Counted from the stretch's first letter, positions 19,409 through 29,396 are shown. The stretch: DNA of 64,000 bases from Ensifer sp. LC163 (GCF_001695855.1 NZ_MBSS01000012.1:496001-560000), one strand, 5' to 3'. Numbers and translations are program-made. Notes: a model not told the origin generated them from the letters alone.

Positions 19409-19768
19409 ATGCCCGGCGATCCCTCAGCGCTGACCGCGCGCTACCATGCCGCGATCAACGCGCTCGACTTCCCGGCGATAACCGACGCCTTCTCCGAGGA
19501 TGCACGCTATATCTCAAATGGCGTCGGCGTACTTGCCGGACGGGCCGCAATCGTCTCCGCCTTTCGCGACTATTTTCTGATTTATCCGGACCAGGTGGCC
19601 GAAGACAGCTTGATCGAAACGCTTTCGCCGTCTTCGGCGCGAGCCAAGTGGCACCTGGTGGCAACGAATGCAAAGACCGGCCAGCGGCTCAAACGATCGG
19701 GTGTCGAATTTCTTCATTTCGACGCGGAAGGACGGATCGTCGCGATCGAGGTTTTTGACGACGATTGA
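19409..19768 (+). CDS. NTF2-like / SnoaL-type protein
   Basis: 119 aa. It has the NTF2-like cone fold pattern: ALTARYHAAINALDFPAITDAFSEDARYIS at the start, GVGVLAGRAAIVSAFRDYFLIYPDQV in the middle and a strand-rich end with FLHFDAEGRIVAIEVFDDD. Such domains bind small hydrophobic ligands or catalyse isomerisations, and the exact role cannot be assigned. It starts 12 bp after the HAD gene and ends in a good terminator, so it is the last gene of the mutY unit. Confidence 0.82.
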   Translation: MPGDPSALTARYHAAINALDFPAITDAFSEDARYISNGVGVLAGRAAIVSAFRDYFLIYPDQVAEDSLIETLSPSSARAKWHLVATNAKTGQRLKRSGVEFLHFDAEGRIVAIEVFDDD

Positions 19769-19783
19769 CAATTCCGGAAATAC

Positions 19784-19820
19784 AAACGCCCGGAAGCCTT
19801 GCGGGTTCCGGGCGTTTAAA
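19784..19820 (+). terminator. Terminator of the mutY-HAD-NTF2 unit
   Basis: AAACGCCCGGAA (19784-19795) pairs perfectly with TTCCGGGCGTTT (19806-19817), ten-base loop. The stem carries its own T-run on the plus strand and would also work for the convergent ccrM on the minus strand. Confidence 0.8.
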
Positions 19821-19892
19821 GCTCTCCTTCCGGGACTGAAGGCACAAAAACCGGGCAGAGCGCTTTTCGAAGGACCTGGCGGAACTGGTTGA

Positions 19893-21056
<1,164 letters not shown>

Positions 21057-21067
21057 CTATGGAGCTT

Positions 21068-21089
21068 ATGGTTACCGAAGATGGTTACC
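21068..21089 (-). promoter_or_regulatory. Direct repeat upstream of ccrM, possible regulator site
   Basis: ATGGTTACC occurs at 21068-21076 and again at 21081-21089, a 13-bp period; each half contains the near-palindrome GGTTACC. On the ccrM strand it reads GGTAACCAT twice. It lies 45-66 bp upstream of the ccrM start, a position suited to an activator or repressor. The spacing does not fit the CtrA consensus exactly. Confidence 0.4.
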
Positions 21090-21160
21090 AAAGCCTGAAG
21101 GCCATCAGGAAAATTTCGTATTAACGATGCAGCGCCAATCGGTTCGCCTGCCGATGGCCG

Positions 21161-21508
21161 TCAAGCCTCGTGAAAAGCGCGGCTGTCGACCGGCGCCTGA
21201 TGCCGCTCGTTCAAGCCATAGTCGCGCACGACCGACGCGATGCGCAGCCGGTAGTCGGCAAAGACGCCGTGGCGACCGGCATCCTGGGCGGCGCGGTGCT
21301 CGGCGCCGTTGCGCCACTCCTTAACGGCAGCCTCATCGCGCCAGAACGACAGTGACAGGACCTTGTTCGGATCGGCGAGGCTTTGAAAACGCTCGATCGA
21401 AATGAACCCGTCGATGCCGTCGAGCAGCGGACGCAGGTCGGCGGCAATACCCAAATAGGTGTCGCGGCGGCCTTCGGCCGGCAGCACTTCGAAAATAACG
21501 GCGATCAT
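21161..21508 (-). CDS. Antibiotic biosynthesis monooxygenase-type (ABM) domain protein
   Basis: 115 aa dimeric alpha-beta barrel: MIAVIFEVLPAEGRRDTYLGIAADLRP, then GFISIERFQSLADPNKVLSLSFWRDEAAVKEWRN and a histidine-containing HRAAQDAGRHGVFADYRLRI segment. ABM-type domains include heme-degrading and quinone monooxygenases as well as structural members; this one has no diagnostic heme-ligand pattern I can assert. It lies 4 bp downstream of the NIPSNAP-like gene and is probably co-transcribed with it under control of the divergent ArsR regulator. Confidence 0.85.
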   Translation of the reverse strand: MIAVIFEVLPAEGRRDTYLGIAADLRPLLDGIDGFISIERFQSLADPNKVLSLSFWRDEAAVKEWRNGAEHRAAQDAGRHGVFADYRLRIASVVRDYGLNERHQAPVDSRAFHEA

Positions 21509-21512
21509 GAGC

Positions 21513-21833
21513 TCATTCCCTTCCAGCCGGCGACGAAACGTTTTTCAGGAAGATGCGGTCCTCCTTCAGGATAAACCGTTCCCTGCGCGCGAACGCATAG
21601 TTTTCCTTGCCCAAGGGGTCGGCGGCAAGCCGGGCACGATACGCCTCGTAGGCGGCAAGGCTGTCGATATTGTAGACGCCGTAGGCCGTCGTCGCCGAAC
21701 CTTCGTGCGGCCCGAAGTAACCGATGAGATCGGCGCCACAGCGCGGGATCGCCTCGCCCCAGTTGCGGGAATAGGCGGCGAACTCCTCCTTCTTGAAGGG
21801 GTCGATTTCATAGCGGATGAAGCAGGTGATCAT
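21513..21833 (-). CDS. NIPSNAP-family protein
   Basis: 106 aa from the ATG at 21833 (MITCFIRYEIDPFKKEEF), which has AGGAG seven bases upstream; the longer frame overlaps the divergent regulator. The sequence ITCFIRYEID...AAYSRNWGEAIPRCGADLIGYFGPHEGSATTAYGVYNIDSLAAYEAYRARL is characteristic of NIPSNAP, another dimeric alpha-beta barrel family. The biochemical role is unknown. It forms a two-gene unit with the ABM protein and is divergent from the ArsR-type gene, whose operator-like dyad lies between them. Confidence 0.85.
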   Translation of the reverse strand: MITCFIRYEIDPFKKEEFAAYSRNWGEAIPRCGADLIGYFGPHEGSATTAYGVYNIDSLAAYEAYRARLAADPLGKENYAFARRERFILKEDRIFLKNVSSPAGRE

Positions 21834-21891
21834 CTTCGGCTCCTCGTTTGTGTCTTTCGATGAACCCACTATGCCCGCTTGCCGGTCTTCA

Positions 21892-21915
21892 ATGCTTCGA
21901 CTACCATCGAAGTAT
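21892..21915. promoter_or_regulatory. Operator-like dyad overlapping the ArsR-type start codon
   Basis: ATGCTTCGA (21892-21900) and TCGAAGTAT (21907-21915) form an inverted repeat matching at 8 of 9 positions with a 6-bp spacer. It covers the first two bases of the regulator's ATG (21914) and lies 59 bp upstream of the divergent NIPSNAP gene. The position suits an autorepressor controlling both directions. Confidence 0.55.
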
Positions 21916-22594
21916 GAAAGAAGGTCCAGACATCGCACTCATCGGTTCGCTGATCGGCGATCCGGCCCGCGCCAACATGCTGACCGCACTGATGGCCGGA
22001 CGCGCGCTGACGCCGACGGAGCTTGCCACCCATGCCGGCATCACGCTGCAGACGGCGAGTTCGCATCTTTCCAAGCTTGAGGCCGGCGGCCTGCTGACCC
22101 AGCGCAAGCAGGGCCGTCACCGCTATTACCAGCTGGCCGAAGACGAGGTCGGCCTGATGCTGGAAAACCTCATGGGGTTTGCCGCCAGCCGCGGCATGAA
22201 CCGGCATCGACCCGGGCCCAAGGATCCGGCGCTGCGCAAGGCCCGCGTCTGCTACAACCACCTGGCTGGCGACTATGGCGTGCGCATGCTCGACAGCCTG
22301 ATCGCGGCAAAACAGATCGAGGTTGCGGGCGACGATCTCGCCTTGACCGATGCGGGCCAGATCCGCATCGAGGCACTCGGCATAGACTACGCATCGCTCA
22401 AGAAATCCCGCCGGCCGATCTGCCGAACCTGCCTCGACTGGAGCGAGCGCCGCTCGCATCTCGCCGGCTCGCTCGGCGAGGCGCTGCTGACGCTTTTCCT
22501 CGACAAGGGCTGGGCAAAACGCGAGAACAACAGCCGCGCCATCCGCTTCACCGATAGCGGCGAGAAGGCCTTTTCAGACCTCTTCCCGCAGTGA
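21914..22594 (+). CDS. ArsR-family winged-helix regulator
   Basis: 226 aa. The N-terminal ArsR-type helix-turn-helix is at ~residues 10-80: ALIGSLIGDPARANMLTALMAGRALTPTELATHAGITLQTASSHLSKLEAGGLL, with the wing RKQGRHRYYQLAEDEV. The C-terminal ~140 residues form a separate domain with HLAGDYGVRMLDSL and a CxxCLDW motif (RPICRTCLDWSERRSHLAG), a possible metal or redox site. This two-domain form is longer than classical ArsR (~100 aa). It is divergent from the NIPSNAP/ABM pair, and a dyad covers its own start, which suggests autoregulation and control of that pair. Confidence 0.87.
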   Translation: MKEGPDIALIGSLIGDPARANMLTALMAGRALTPTELATHAGITLQTASSHLSKLEAGGLLTQRKQGRHRYYQLAEDEVGLMLENLMGFAASRGMNRHRPGPKDPALRKARVCYNHLAGDYGVRMLDSLIAAKQIEVAGDDLALTDAGQIRIEALGIDYASLKKSRRPICRTCLDWSERRSHLAGSLGEALLTLFLDKGWAKRENNSRAIRFTDSGEKAFSDLFPQ

Positions 22595-22682
22595 ACACGG
22601 GTCGGGGCCTGCACGCACGAGGACATCCCTAAAACCGCTATGCGCAATGCGGCCGCAGAGGCCGGCAGCTGCGTTCAAACGC

Positions 22683-23351
22683 CTATCCGACGATGGAAAA
22701 CGCCTCTCGCGTCTCGCCGGCAGCGGTCTTGACTGGCGTCTTGCCGATCCAGCCAACATGGCGCTCGAGGATTTTTGCCGCCTCGTCGCCTCGCCCTTCC
22801 CGCAGGGCAGTCAGGATCGCACGATGGTCGTGGTCAGTGCGGGCTTCCCAGCTGGTCCGCCAGGCTGAAAACAGAAAACGGGCGCTGGCCGCATGCAGGT
22901 CGTCGATCGAGGCCAGCAGCCGCGGCATGGCGCAGGGCTCAAGGATCAGCCGGTGGAAAGCGCGATTGGCAGCCTCCCAGGAGCGAACGTCACGCGACGT
23001 GTCCGCGGCGACCGTTGCCGCTTCGGCGCGATCGAGGATGGCAGCGGTCAGATGCGGGATCGCATGACGGAGCGCCAGCACCTCGAGAACCGCGCGCATC
23101 TCGGCAACCTCGCGCACTTCCTTGAGGTCGAACGCTGCAACGCGGACGCCGCGACGCGGTTCGCTAACGGCGAGCCCCTGGGCCTCCAAGAGCCTGAACG
23201 CCTCGCGCACTGGCACATGGCTGGCGCCGAACTCCTCGGCAATGTGATCCTGACGCAAGCGCTCGCCCGGCGTCAGCACACCCGAGATGATCCTCTCGGC
23301 CAGTGCCCGGCTGATGCGGCTTGCGATGGTATCGTCCCGTTGCTTGTCCAT
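22683..23351 (-). CDS. GntR-family regulator, FadR/FCD subfamily
   Basis: 222 aa. The N-terminal winged helix shows DTIASRISRALAERIISGVLTPGERLRQDHIAEEFGASHVPVREAFRLLEAQGL. The C-terminal all-helical FCD ligand domain includes the metal-binding positions (Asp/His in EMRAVLEVLALRHAIPH, HRLILEPCAMPRLL and DHRAILTALREG). FCD regulators typically sense organic acids or sugar acids; the effector cannot be read. The gene is divergent from the HAD phosphatase at 23531, which may be a target, but no clear operator was found. Confidence 0.9.
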   Translation of the reverse strand: MDKQRDDTIASRISRALAERIISGVLTPGERLRQDHIAEEFGASHVPVREAFRLLEAQGLAVSEPRRGVRVAAFDLKEVREVAEMRAVLEVLALRHAIPHLTAAILDRAEAATVAADTSRDVRSWEAANRAFHRLILEPCAMPRLLASIDDLHAASARFLFSAWRTSWEARTDHDHRAILTALREGRGDEAAKILERHVGWIGKTPVKTAAGETREAFSIVG

Positions 23352-23530
23352 CCGCTACAGATAGAGGTGCTGGCAGGGCCTGTCGAGCAAGCGGCGACGG
23401 CCTTTCGACGATTTCCAAAGGTTGAGATTTCGGCCGCCATCGTATAAACCTTCGGCGTACAAAAGCACGCGCCGCGAAAGAGACCCTCCCCCTGCCTGCG
23501 GCGCCTCCTTCTCCCAGGGAACTGACCCAA

Positions 23531-24226
23531 ATGAACGATATCGACCTCATCATTTTCGATTGCGACGGCGTTCTCGTCGATTCGGAGATCATCGCCTCGG
23601 AAGTCGAGGCGGCTCTGCTGACCGAAGCCGGCTACCCGATCAGCGTCGAGGAGATGGCCGAACGCTTTGCCGGCATGACCTGGCAGAACACGCTGCTGCA
23701 GATCGAAAAGGAAGCGAGCATCCCGCTTTCGGCCTCGCTCATCAGCAAGGTCGACACGATCCTCGACGAGCGCCTTGCGCGCGACCTCAAAATCATCGAG
23801 GGCGTCAAGCCGATGCTGGCGCAGCTGACGCTGCCGCACTGCATCTGCTCCAACTCGACCTCGGCGCGGCTTGCCATGATGCTCGGCAAGGTCGGTATCA
23901 AGGACCACTTCGGCCGCCATATCTATTCGGCCCGCGACCTTGGAGCGGACCGCGTCAAGCCGAAGCCGGATATCTTCCTGCACGGCGCCAAGCAGATGGG
24001 CGTCGCCCCTTCTCGCGTCCTGGTCATCGAGGATTCCGTGCACGGCATCCATGGCGCGCGCGCGGCCGGCATGCGCGTCGTCGGCTTTACCGGCGGCTCG
24101 CACACCCATCCCTCGCATGCCGACCAGCTGACCGACGCGGGTGCCGAAACGGTGATTTCGCGCATGTCGGCGCTGCCGGGCGTGATCGCCGCTCTTTCCG
24201 AGTGGTCGGAATCGATGACGGCCTGA
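23531..24226 (+). CDS. HAD-superfamily phosphatase, beta-phosphoglucomutase-like
   Basis: 231 aa. Motif I is IIFDCDGVLVDSE (nucleophile and acid/base Asp, residues ~8-10). A four-helix cap follows, then motif II CICSNSTSARLAMM, motif III Lys in RVKPKPDIFLHGAKQMG and motif IV VLVIEDSVHGIHGARAAGMRVVGF. This is subfamily IA with the DxDGVLxDSE signature of small-molecule sugar-phosphate phosphatases. The substrate is unknown. It is divergent from the GntR regulator across 179 bp. Confidence 0.92.
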   Translation: MNDIDLIIFDCDGVLVDSEIIASEVEAALLTEAGYPISVEEMAERFAGMTWQNTLLQIEKEASIPLSASLISKVDTILDERLARDLKIIEGVKPMLAQLTLPHCICSNSTSARLAMMLGKVGIKDHFGRHIYSARDLGADRVKPKPDIFLHGAKQMGVAPSRVLVIEDSVHGIHGARAAGMRVVGFTGGSHTHPSHADQLTDAGAETVISRMSALPGVIAALSEWSESMTA

Positions 24227-24454
24227 TCCGGGAAAGCCGGGCTCAAGCCGCCTGCAGACCCCTTTCGCCCCGGCCGTTTACCGGGGCGGGAAAAAGCTCT
24301 CGGCCACCACGGCGGGCGTCCGATTAGGCGCCGAGGGACACGATGTCACATTGATGTGCCATGGCTGTCCCTCCGAAGATCTCCCCGGTTTTCGCACCGC
24401 GCACGAGGGCCATATCAAGCAAGCCCCACAGGGGTATTTCTAGGAGGAAACACT

Positions 24455-25561
24455 ATGCGTCTTTCACTGTTGACGGGCCTGACCCTGGCAGCCAGCGTCG
24501 CCTTCGGGCCGCTCGCCTTTGCCGATATCACCGTTGGTGTCATCACGCCGCTCACCGGCCCGGTCGCGGCCTATGGCGAGCAGGTAAAGAACGGCGCGGA
24601 AACGGCCGCGGAAGAGATCAACAAGGCTGGAGGCATCAACGGCGAGAAGATCGTGCTGAAGATGCTCGACGATGCCGGCGACCCGAAGCAGGCCGTGTCG
24701 GTCGCAAACCAGGCGGCCGGTGAAGGCATCCGCTTCGTCGTCGGCCCGGTATTGTCCGGCACCTCGATGGCGGCTTCCGACGTGCTCGCCGAAAACGGCA
24801 TCCTTATGGTGACGCCGACGGCAACCACGCCTGATCTGACCACCCGCGGCCTCTGGAACGTGCTGCGCACCTGCGGCCGTGACGACCAGCAGGCCGAGGT
24901 CGCTGCAGCCCATGTGGTCAAGAACCTCAAGGACAAGCGCGTCGCCGTCCTGCACGACAAGGCTCCCTATGGCAAGGGCCTCGCCGACGGCTTCAAGAAG
25001 GGGATCAACGCCGGCGGCATCACCGAAGTCGTCTACGAAGGCCTTAATCCGGGCGACAAGGACTTCAGCGCCATCGTCACCCGTCTGAAGGCGGAGAAGG
25101 TCGATGTCGTCTACTTCGGCGGTTATCATCCGGAAGGCGGTCTGCTGGCACGTCAGATGCGCGACCAGGGCGTGACGGCGCAGATCTTCGGCGGCGACGG
25201 CCTGTCAAACACCGAGTTCTGGGCAATCGGCGGCGAAGCTGCGACGGGCACGACCTATACCAACGCCAGCGACGCGACCCGCAACCCGGCGTCGGCTCCG
25301 GCCGTCGAGGCGCTGAAGGCGAAGAGCATTCCGGCTGAGGCCTTCACCCTTAACGCCTATGCGGCGGTACAGGTCCTGAAGGCCGGCATCGAGAAGGCCG
25401 GCTCCGCCGAGGATGCGACCGCGGTTGCGACCGCTATCAAGTCCGGCGAGCCGATCGACACGGTGCTCGGCAAGCTGACCTACGGCGAAGCCGGCGACCT
25501 CACCTCGCAGGCTTTCTCGCTCTACAAGTGGGAAGGCGGCAAGAGCGTCGCTGCCGAGTAG
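24455..25561 (+). CDS. Branched-chain amino acid-type ABC transporter substrate-binding protein
   Basis: 368 aa. The start is fixed by TAGGAGG at 24441-24447. The signal peptide [23 protein letters not shown] is cleaved before [24 protein letters not shown]. The mature two-lobed periplasmic protein follows the LivK/Leu-Ile-Val-binding pattern ([66 protein letters not shown]). The ligand may be a branched-chain or other amino acid. No permease or ATPase genes lie nearby, so the transporter must be completed from elsewhere. It ends in a strong terminator. Confidence 0.94.
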   Translation: MRLSLLTGLTLAASVAFGPLAFADITVGVITPLTGPVAAYGEQVKNGAETAAEEINKAGGINGEKIVLKMLDDAGDPKQAVSVANQAAGEGIRFVVGPVLSGTSMAASDVLAENGILMVTPTATTPDLTTRGLWNVLRTCGRDDQQAEVAAAHVVKNLKDKRVAVLHDKAPYGKGLADGFKKGINAGGITEVVYEGLNPGDKDFSAIVTRLKAEKVDVVYFGGYHPEGGLLARQMRDQGVTAQIFGGDGLSNTEFWAIGGEAATGTTYTNASDATRNPASAPAVEALKAKSIPAEAFTLNAYAAVQVLKAGIEKAGSAEDATAVATAIKSGEPIDTVLGKLTYGEAGDLTSQAFSLYKWEGGKSVAAE

Positions 25562-25583
25562 TTTCTTATAGTCACCAAATGAG

Positions 25584-25611
25584 AACGCCGGGGCTTGCCC
25601 CGGCGTTTTTC
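25584..25611 (+). terminator. Terminator of the binding-protein gene
   Basis: AACGCCGGGGC (25584-25594) pairs with GCCCCGGCGTT (25597-25607) followed by a run of five T. This is one of the strongest hairpins in the window. Confidence 0.9.
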
Positions 25612-25657
25612 GTTTCAGGCTGCCGTTGCAGCCGCTTATACCAACCCTGCGCTGATC

Positions 25658-26206
25658 TTACTTCTTGCGCTTGGCCGGCGGACCTTCGTCGAAGCCGACG
25701 AAGACCTTGGCGTTGGACCCTGCGCCGGCCGGCAGCGTGACGTCTGCCTTGGTGAAGACGAACTGCGTCGAGCCGTTTGCCGGGATCTCAACGGCGTGCT
25801 GGGTCAGCTCGGAATAGAGCGTCTTTTCTTCGTCCGTTGCGGCGACGCGGATCGGCATGGTGATCTTGCCGGGACCGCCCGCGGGACCGCTGACGACACG
25901 GCCCTGAACCACGACGGTGATCGTCAGGGCGGTTTCGCTCTGAACGCATTGCCGCGTCGTGTCGGCCAGCGACGCCTGATAGATGACCTTGGTCGGATCG
26001 TCCTTGCCGCCCTTGGCATAGGTGCGGAACGACGAGGTGCCGTCTCTCAAGACCACCTGCGGGCATGCTGCCTGGACGACGGCCGGCGTAGGTGCTGCGG
26101 CACTGCCACCCGCATCGATCGCTCCGCCGGATTGCGTCTTGTTACAGCCGGCGAGGACCGCGAGAAAGGATATTGCGAGGACAGGCCGGGATACTTTGCC
26201 AAACAC
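25658..26206 (-). CDS. Lipoprotein of unknown function
   Basis: 182 aa from the GTG at 26206 (VFGKVSRPVLAISFLAVLAGCNK), chosen because it yields a perfect lipoprotein signal with lipobox LAGC and has AGAGG nine bases upstream; an ATG at 26275 is an alternative. A Gly/Ala/Pro linker precedes a beta-rich domain (CPQVVLRDGTSSFRTYAK, QCVQSETALTITVVVQGRVV, KITMPIRVAATDEEKTLYSELTQHAVEIPANGSTQFVFTKADVTLPAG). The cysteines in ACPQ and RQCVQ may pair. The tail ends in a basic KRKK stretch. I do not recognise an enzymatic motif; probably a periplasmic or outer-membrane structural protein. Confidence 0.75.
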   Translation of the reverse strand: MFGKVSRPVLAISFLAVLAGCNKTQSGGAIDAGGSAAAPTPAVVQAACPQVVLRDGTSSFRTYAKGGKDDPTKVIYQASLADTTRQCVQSETALTITVVVQGRVVSGPAGGPGKITMPIRVAATDEEKTLYSELTQHAVEIPANGSTQFVFTKADVTLPAGAGSNAKVFVGFDEGPPAKRKK

Positions 26207-26485
26207 GTTGAACAACCTCTGCTGAACCGGTTGAAACTCCTTGACCGAAATCTCGGCCGGAAGGCCTTTCATGGCCTTCGGGCATCGTCTATAGCAGCGG
26301 CGAATTGAAAAATCGATTGGGTCAGCCACCTCGATCGGAATTTTCCGAAACGACGCTGAGGCCGGAAATTGCACTGGTGACAAGAATGCGTGGGGACTTT
26401 GTCAAGGACTGACGCAATAAGACAGACGCGCCGCGGCCGGTTCGCATAGGGTCGCCGCGATCCGAAGGCAAGACGAAGGACTAGG

Positions 26486-27886
26486 ATGGTGAAGTATATC
26501 TCGACGCGCGGCGAGGCCGCTCCTCTCGGCTTCTGCGATGCGCTGCTTGCGGGCCTTGCGCGCGACGGCGGTCTCTACCTTCCCAAGGAATGGCCGACGC
26601 TGTCGAAAAAGGAGATCCGGGCGCTACGCGGCAAATCCTATCAGGACATCGCCTTCGCCGTACTCGAGCCCTTCATCCACGGCGAGATCCCCTCGGCAAA
26701 GTTTCGCGAGATGATCGACGAGGCCTATGCCACGTTCCGTCACCCGGCCATCGCCCCGCTGGTCCAGACCGGCCCCAATGCCTTCGTCATGGAGTTGTTC
26801 CATGGCTCGACGCTCGCCTTCAAGGACGTGGCGATGCAGTTGCTGGCCCGGCTGATGGACTATGTGCTCGCCGAGCGCGACGAACGGGCAACCATCGTCG
26901 GCGCGACCTCGGGCGATACCGGTGGCGCTGCCATCGACGCCTTTGCCGGGCGCGAGCGCACCGACATCTTCATCCTCTTCCCGTATGGCAAGGTCTCTGC
27001 CGTGCAGCAGCGCCAGATGACGACGCCGAAGGCCGGCAACGTTCACGCCATCGCCGTCAAGGGCAATTTCGACGATTGCCAGAACCTCGTCAAAGGCATG
27101 TTCAACGACGCGGCCTTCCGCGATCGCGTCAAGCTGTCGGGTGTCAACTCGATCAACTGGGCGCGGATCATGGCCCAGATCGTCTACTATTTCACGACCG
27201 CGATCGCGCTCGGTGGGCCGGACCGGAAGATTTCCTTCACCGTGCCGACCGGCAATTTCGGCGATATCTTCGCCGGCTACGTCGCCAAGCGCATGGGCCT
27301 GCCGATCGACAAGCTGATCGTCGCCACCAACGAAAATGACATTCTCGCCCGCACGCTGAAGACCGGCCGCTACGAAATGCGCGAGGTCAAGGCGACCACT
27401 TCGCCGTCGATGGATATCCAAATCTCGTCCAACTTCGAACGGCTGCTGTTCGAAGCCAACGATCGCGACCCGGCCGAAGTGCGCTCCGCCATGGACAGCC
27501 TCAAGCAGTCCGGCTCTTTTGCCATCCGCGAAAAGGCGCTGAAGGCGATCCGCAAGGAGTTCCGTGCCGGGCGCGCTTCGGAGAAAGATGTCGCCAAGAC
27601 CATTGCCAAAACCCTGGAAGAGACCGGCTATCTGCTCGATCCGCACAGCGCCATCGGCGTCTTCGTGGCGGCCAAGCACGAGAAGCCTTCCGCCCCGATG
27701 GTCACGCTTGCAACCGCCCATCCCGCAAAATTCCCCGGCGCCGTAAAATCGGCAAGTGGTATTGACCCGGCGCTTCCGACGTGGCTTGCTGACTTGATGA
27801 ACAGGGAGGAGCGTTTCGATATCCTGGATGCGGACCTGAAGAGCGTCGAGACCTTTATCGGCGACCGTGCCCGTGTCCGGGGGTAA
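26486..27886 (+). CDS. thrC: Threonine synthase
   Basis: 466 aa, long form. It converts O-phosphohomoserine to threonine with PLP in the cytoplasm, the last step of threonine synthesis. The N-terminus MVKYISTRGEAAPLGFCDALLAGLARDGGLYLPKEWP is typical. The PLP lysine is in FHGSTLAFKDVAMQLL near residue 112. GATSGDTGGAAIDAFAGR and VPTGNFGDIFAGYVAKRMG line the active site. All motifs are intact. AGGACTAGG precedes the ATG. The M16 peptidase gene starts 16 bp downstream, so the two are likely co-transcribed. Its pathway partner thrB is separate, at 35786. Confidence 0.97.
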   Translation: MVKYISTRGEAAPLGFCDALLAGLARDGGLYLPKEWPTLSKKEIRALRGKSYQDIAFAVLEPFIHGEIPSAKFREMIDEAYATFRHPAIAPLVQTGPNAFVMELFHGSTLAFKDVAMQLLARLMDYVLAERDERATIVGATSGDTGGAAIDAFAGRERTDIFILFPYGKVSAVQQRQMTTPKAGNVHAIAVKGNFDDCQNLVKGMFNDAAFRDRVKLSGVNSINWARIMAQIVYYFTTAIALGGPDRKISFTVPTGNFGDIFAGYVAKRMGLPIDKLIVATNENDILARTLKTGRYEMREVKATTSPSMDIQISSNFERLLFEANDRDPAEVRSAMDSLKQSGSFAIREKALKAIRKEFRAGRASEKDVAKTIAKTLEETGYLLDPHSAIGVFVAAKHEKPSAPMVTLATAHPAKFPGAVKSASGIDPALPTWLADLMNREERFDILDADLKSVETFIGDRARVRG

Positions 27887-27902
27887 GAACGAGAAGAAAC
27901 GT

Positions 27903-29204
27903 ATGATGAAAGTTGAGTGCACCCGGCTCCCTTCCGGGTTGACGGTGGTAACCGAGCAGATGCCGCATCTCGAAAGCGTGGCGCTCGGCGTGTGGATCAA
28001 ATCCGGTTCACGCAACGAAACCGTGGGCGAACATGGCATCGCCCATCTGCTTGAGCACATGGCTTTCAAAGGCACCGGACGGCGCACCGCCCGCCAGATC
28101 GCCGAGGAAATCGAGAATGTCGGCGGCGAAGTCAACGCCGCGACCTCGACCGAAACGACATCCTACTACGCACGCGTCCTCAAGGATCATGTGCCGCTGG
28201 CCGTCGACATCCTTGCCGACATTCTGACAGAGTCGAGTTTCGACGAGGAGGAACTGCGCCGCGAAAAGCAGGTGATCCTGCAGGAGATCGGCGCCGCCGA
28301 CGACACGCCTGACGACGTCGTCTTCGACCGCTTCGCCGAAACCGCCTACCGCAACCAGACGGTTGGACGCCCGATCCTCGGCACGCCAGAGACGGTGATG
28401 TCGTTCTCCGCCGACCAGATCCGCCAGTATCTCGGCCGCAACTACACCACCGACCGGATGTTCGTCGTCGCCGCCGGCGCCGTCGAGCACGAAGCTTTCG
28501 TGCGCCAGGTCGAGGAACGCTTCTCGACACTGCCACGCACTCCGCTTGCAACGCCGGTTCTCGAAACCGCGATCTACACTGGCGGCGAAAGCCGCGAAAC
28601 GCGCGACCTGATGGATGCACAGATCCTGCTCGGGTTCGAAGGCAAGGCCTATCACGCCCGCGACTTCTACTGTTCGCAGATCCTCGCCAACATTCTCGGT
28701 GGAGGCATGTCTTCGCGCCTCTTCCAGGAAGTGCGCGAGCACCGCGGCCTCTGCTACTCGGTCTATGCCTTCCATTGGGGCTTCTCCGACACCGGCATCT
28801 TCGGCGTGCATGCGGCCACCGGCGGTGAAAACCTGCCGGAGCTGATGCCCGTCATCGTCGACGAACTGCGCAAGTCGTCGATGAACATCGAACAGCAGGA
28901 AATCGAGCGTGCCCGCGCCCAGATCCGCGCCCAGCTGCTGATGGGCCAGGAAAGCCCGGCCGCACGTGCAGGCCAGATCGCCCGCCAGATGATGCTCTAC
29001 GGTCGCCCGATCCCGAACGAGGAGCTGATGGAGCGCCTGTCGGGCATCACCATCGAGCGCCTGACCGATCTGGCAGGTCGCCTGTTCTTCGACACCAGTC
29101 CGACGCTGTCGGCGATCGGACCGCTGGAACAGCTGGCGCCGATGAACGACATCCTGTCGTCGCTCACCGGAAAAACCGTCGTCGCACACGCCGTCGCAAG
29201 CTGA
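27903..29204 (+). CDS. M16-family zinc peptidase (mitochondrial processing peptidase-like)
   Basis: 433 aa from the ATG at 27903 or 27906. The N-terminal catalytic half carries the inverted zinc motif HxxEH in HGIAHLLEHMAFKGT (about residue 50) and the distal Glu region EVNAATSTETTSYYARVLKDH. The second half is the usual non-catalytic M16 repeat with the pattern RLFQEVREHRGLCYSVYAF. Rhizobial genomes encode such a single-chain processing-peptidase-like protein immediately after thrC. The substrate is unknown. No signal peptide. Confidence 0.93.
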   Translation: MMKVECTRLPSGLTVVTEQMPHLESVALGVWIKSGSRNETVGEHGIAHLLEHMAFKGTGRRTARQIAEEIENVGGEVNAATSTETTSYYARVLKDHVPLAVDILADILTESSFDEEELRREKQVILQEIGAADDTPDDVVFDRFAETAYRNQTVGRPILGTPETVMSFSADQIRQYLGRNYTTDRMFVVAAGAVEHEAFVRQVEERFSTLPRTPLATPVLETAIYTGGESRETRDLMDAQILLGFEGKAYHARDFYCSQILANILGGGMSSRLFQEVREHRGLCYSVYAFHWGFSDTGIFGVHAATGGENLPELMPVIVDELRKSSMNIEQQEIERARAQIRAQLLMGQESPAARAGQIARQMMLYGRPIPNEELMERLSGITIERLTDLAGRLFFDTSPTLSAIGPLEQLAPMNDILSSLTGKTVVAHAVAS

Positions 29205-29396
29205 TCCGGAACACCTGATTTCGGCCGGGCCCGTCATGGCGCCCGGTCGGCGAAGTGTTTGCGGCTTTTCGTAAAATCGGATTCGATTTGTGCGCAAAGT
29301 TGTGCAACGCTTGGACTTGCGATGGCGCAAAGGGCGCTGTCCGCCGGGCGGTTAAGGATCTTCCGCGCGTTCAACTGGAAGGCCTCGGAGGCACAT
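29205..29396. repeat. Intergenic region with a partial mosaic repeat
   Basis: Around 29270-29310 the sequence GTAAAATCGGATTCGATTTTGTGC-like contains the AAATCG-GATT-CGATTT dyad of the mosaic repeat without its outer stems, followed by a degenerate GCGCAAAGTTGTGCA segment resembling the RIME core. It is a decayed or truncated copy between the M16 gene and the acetyltransferase. Confidence 0.5.

Noticed and set aside
21161-21833. Heme-degrading system
   Set aside because: The ABM and NIPSNAP folds occur in such systems, but no heme-ligand motif or iron-uptake gene is nearby.
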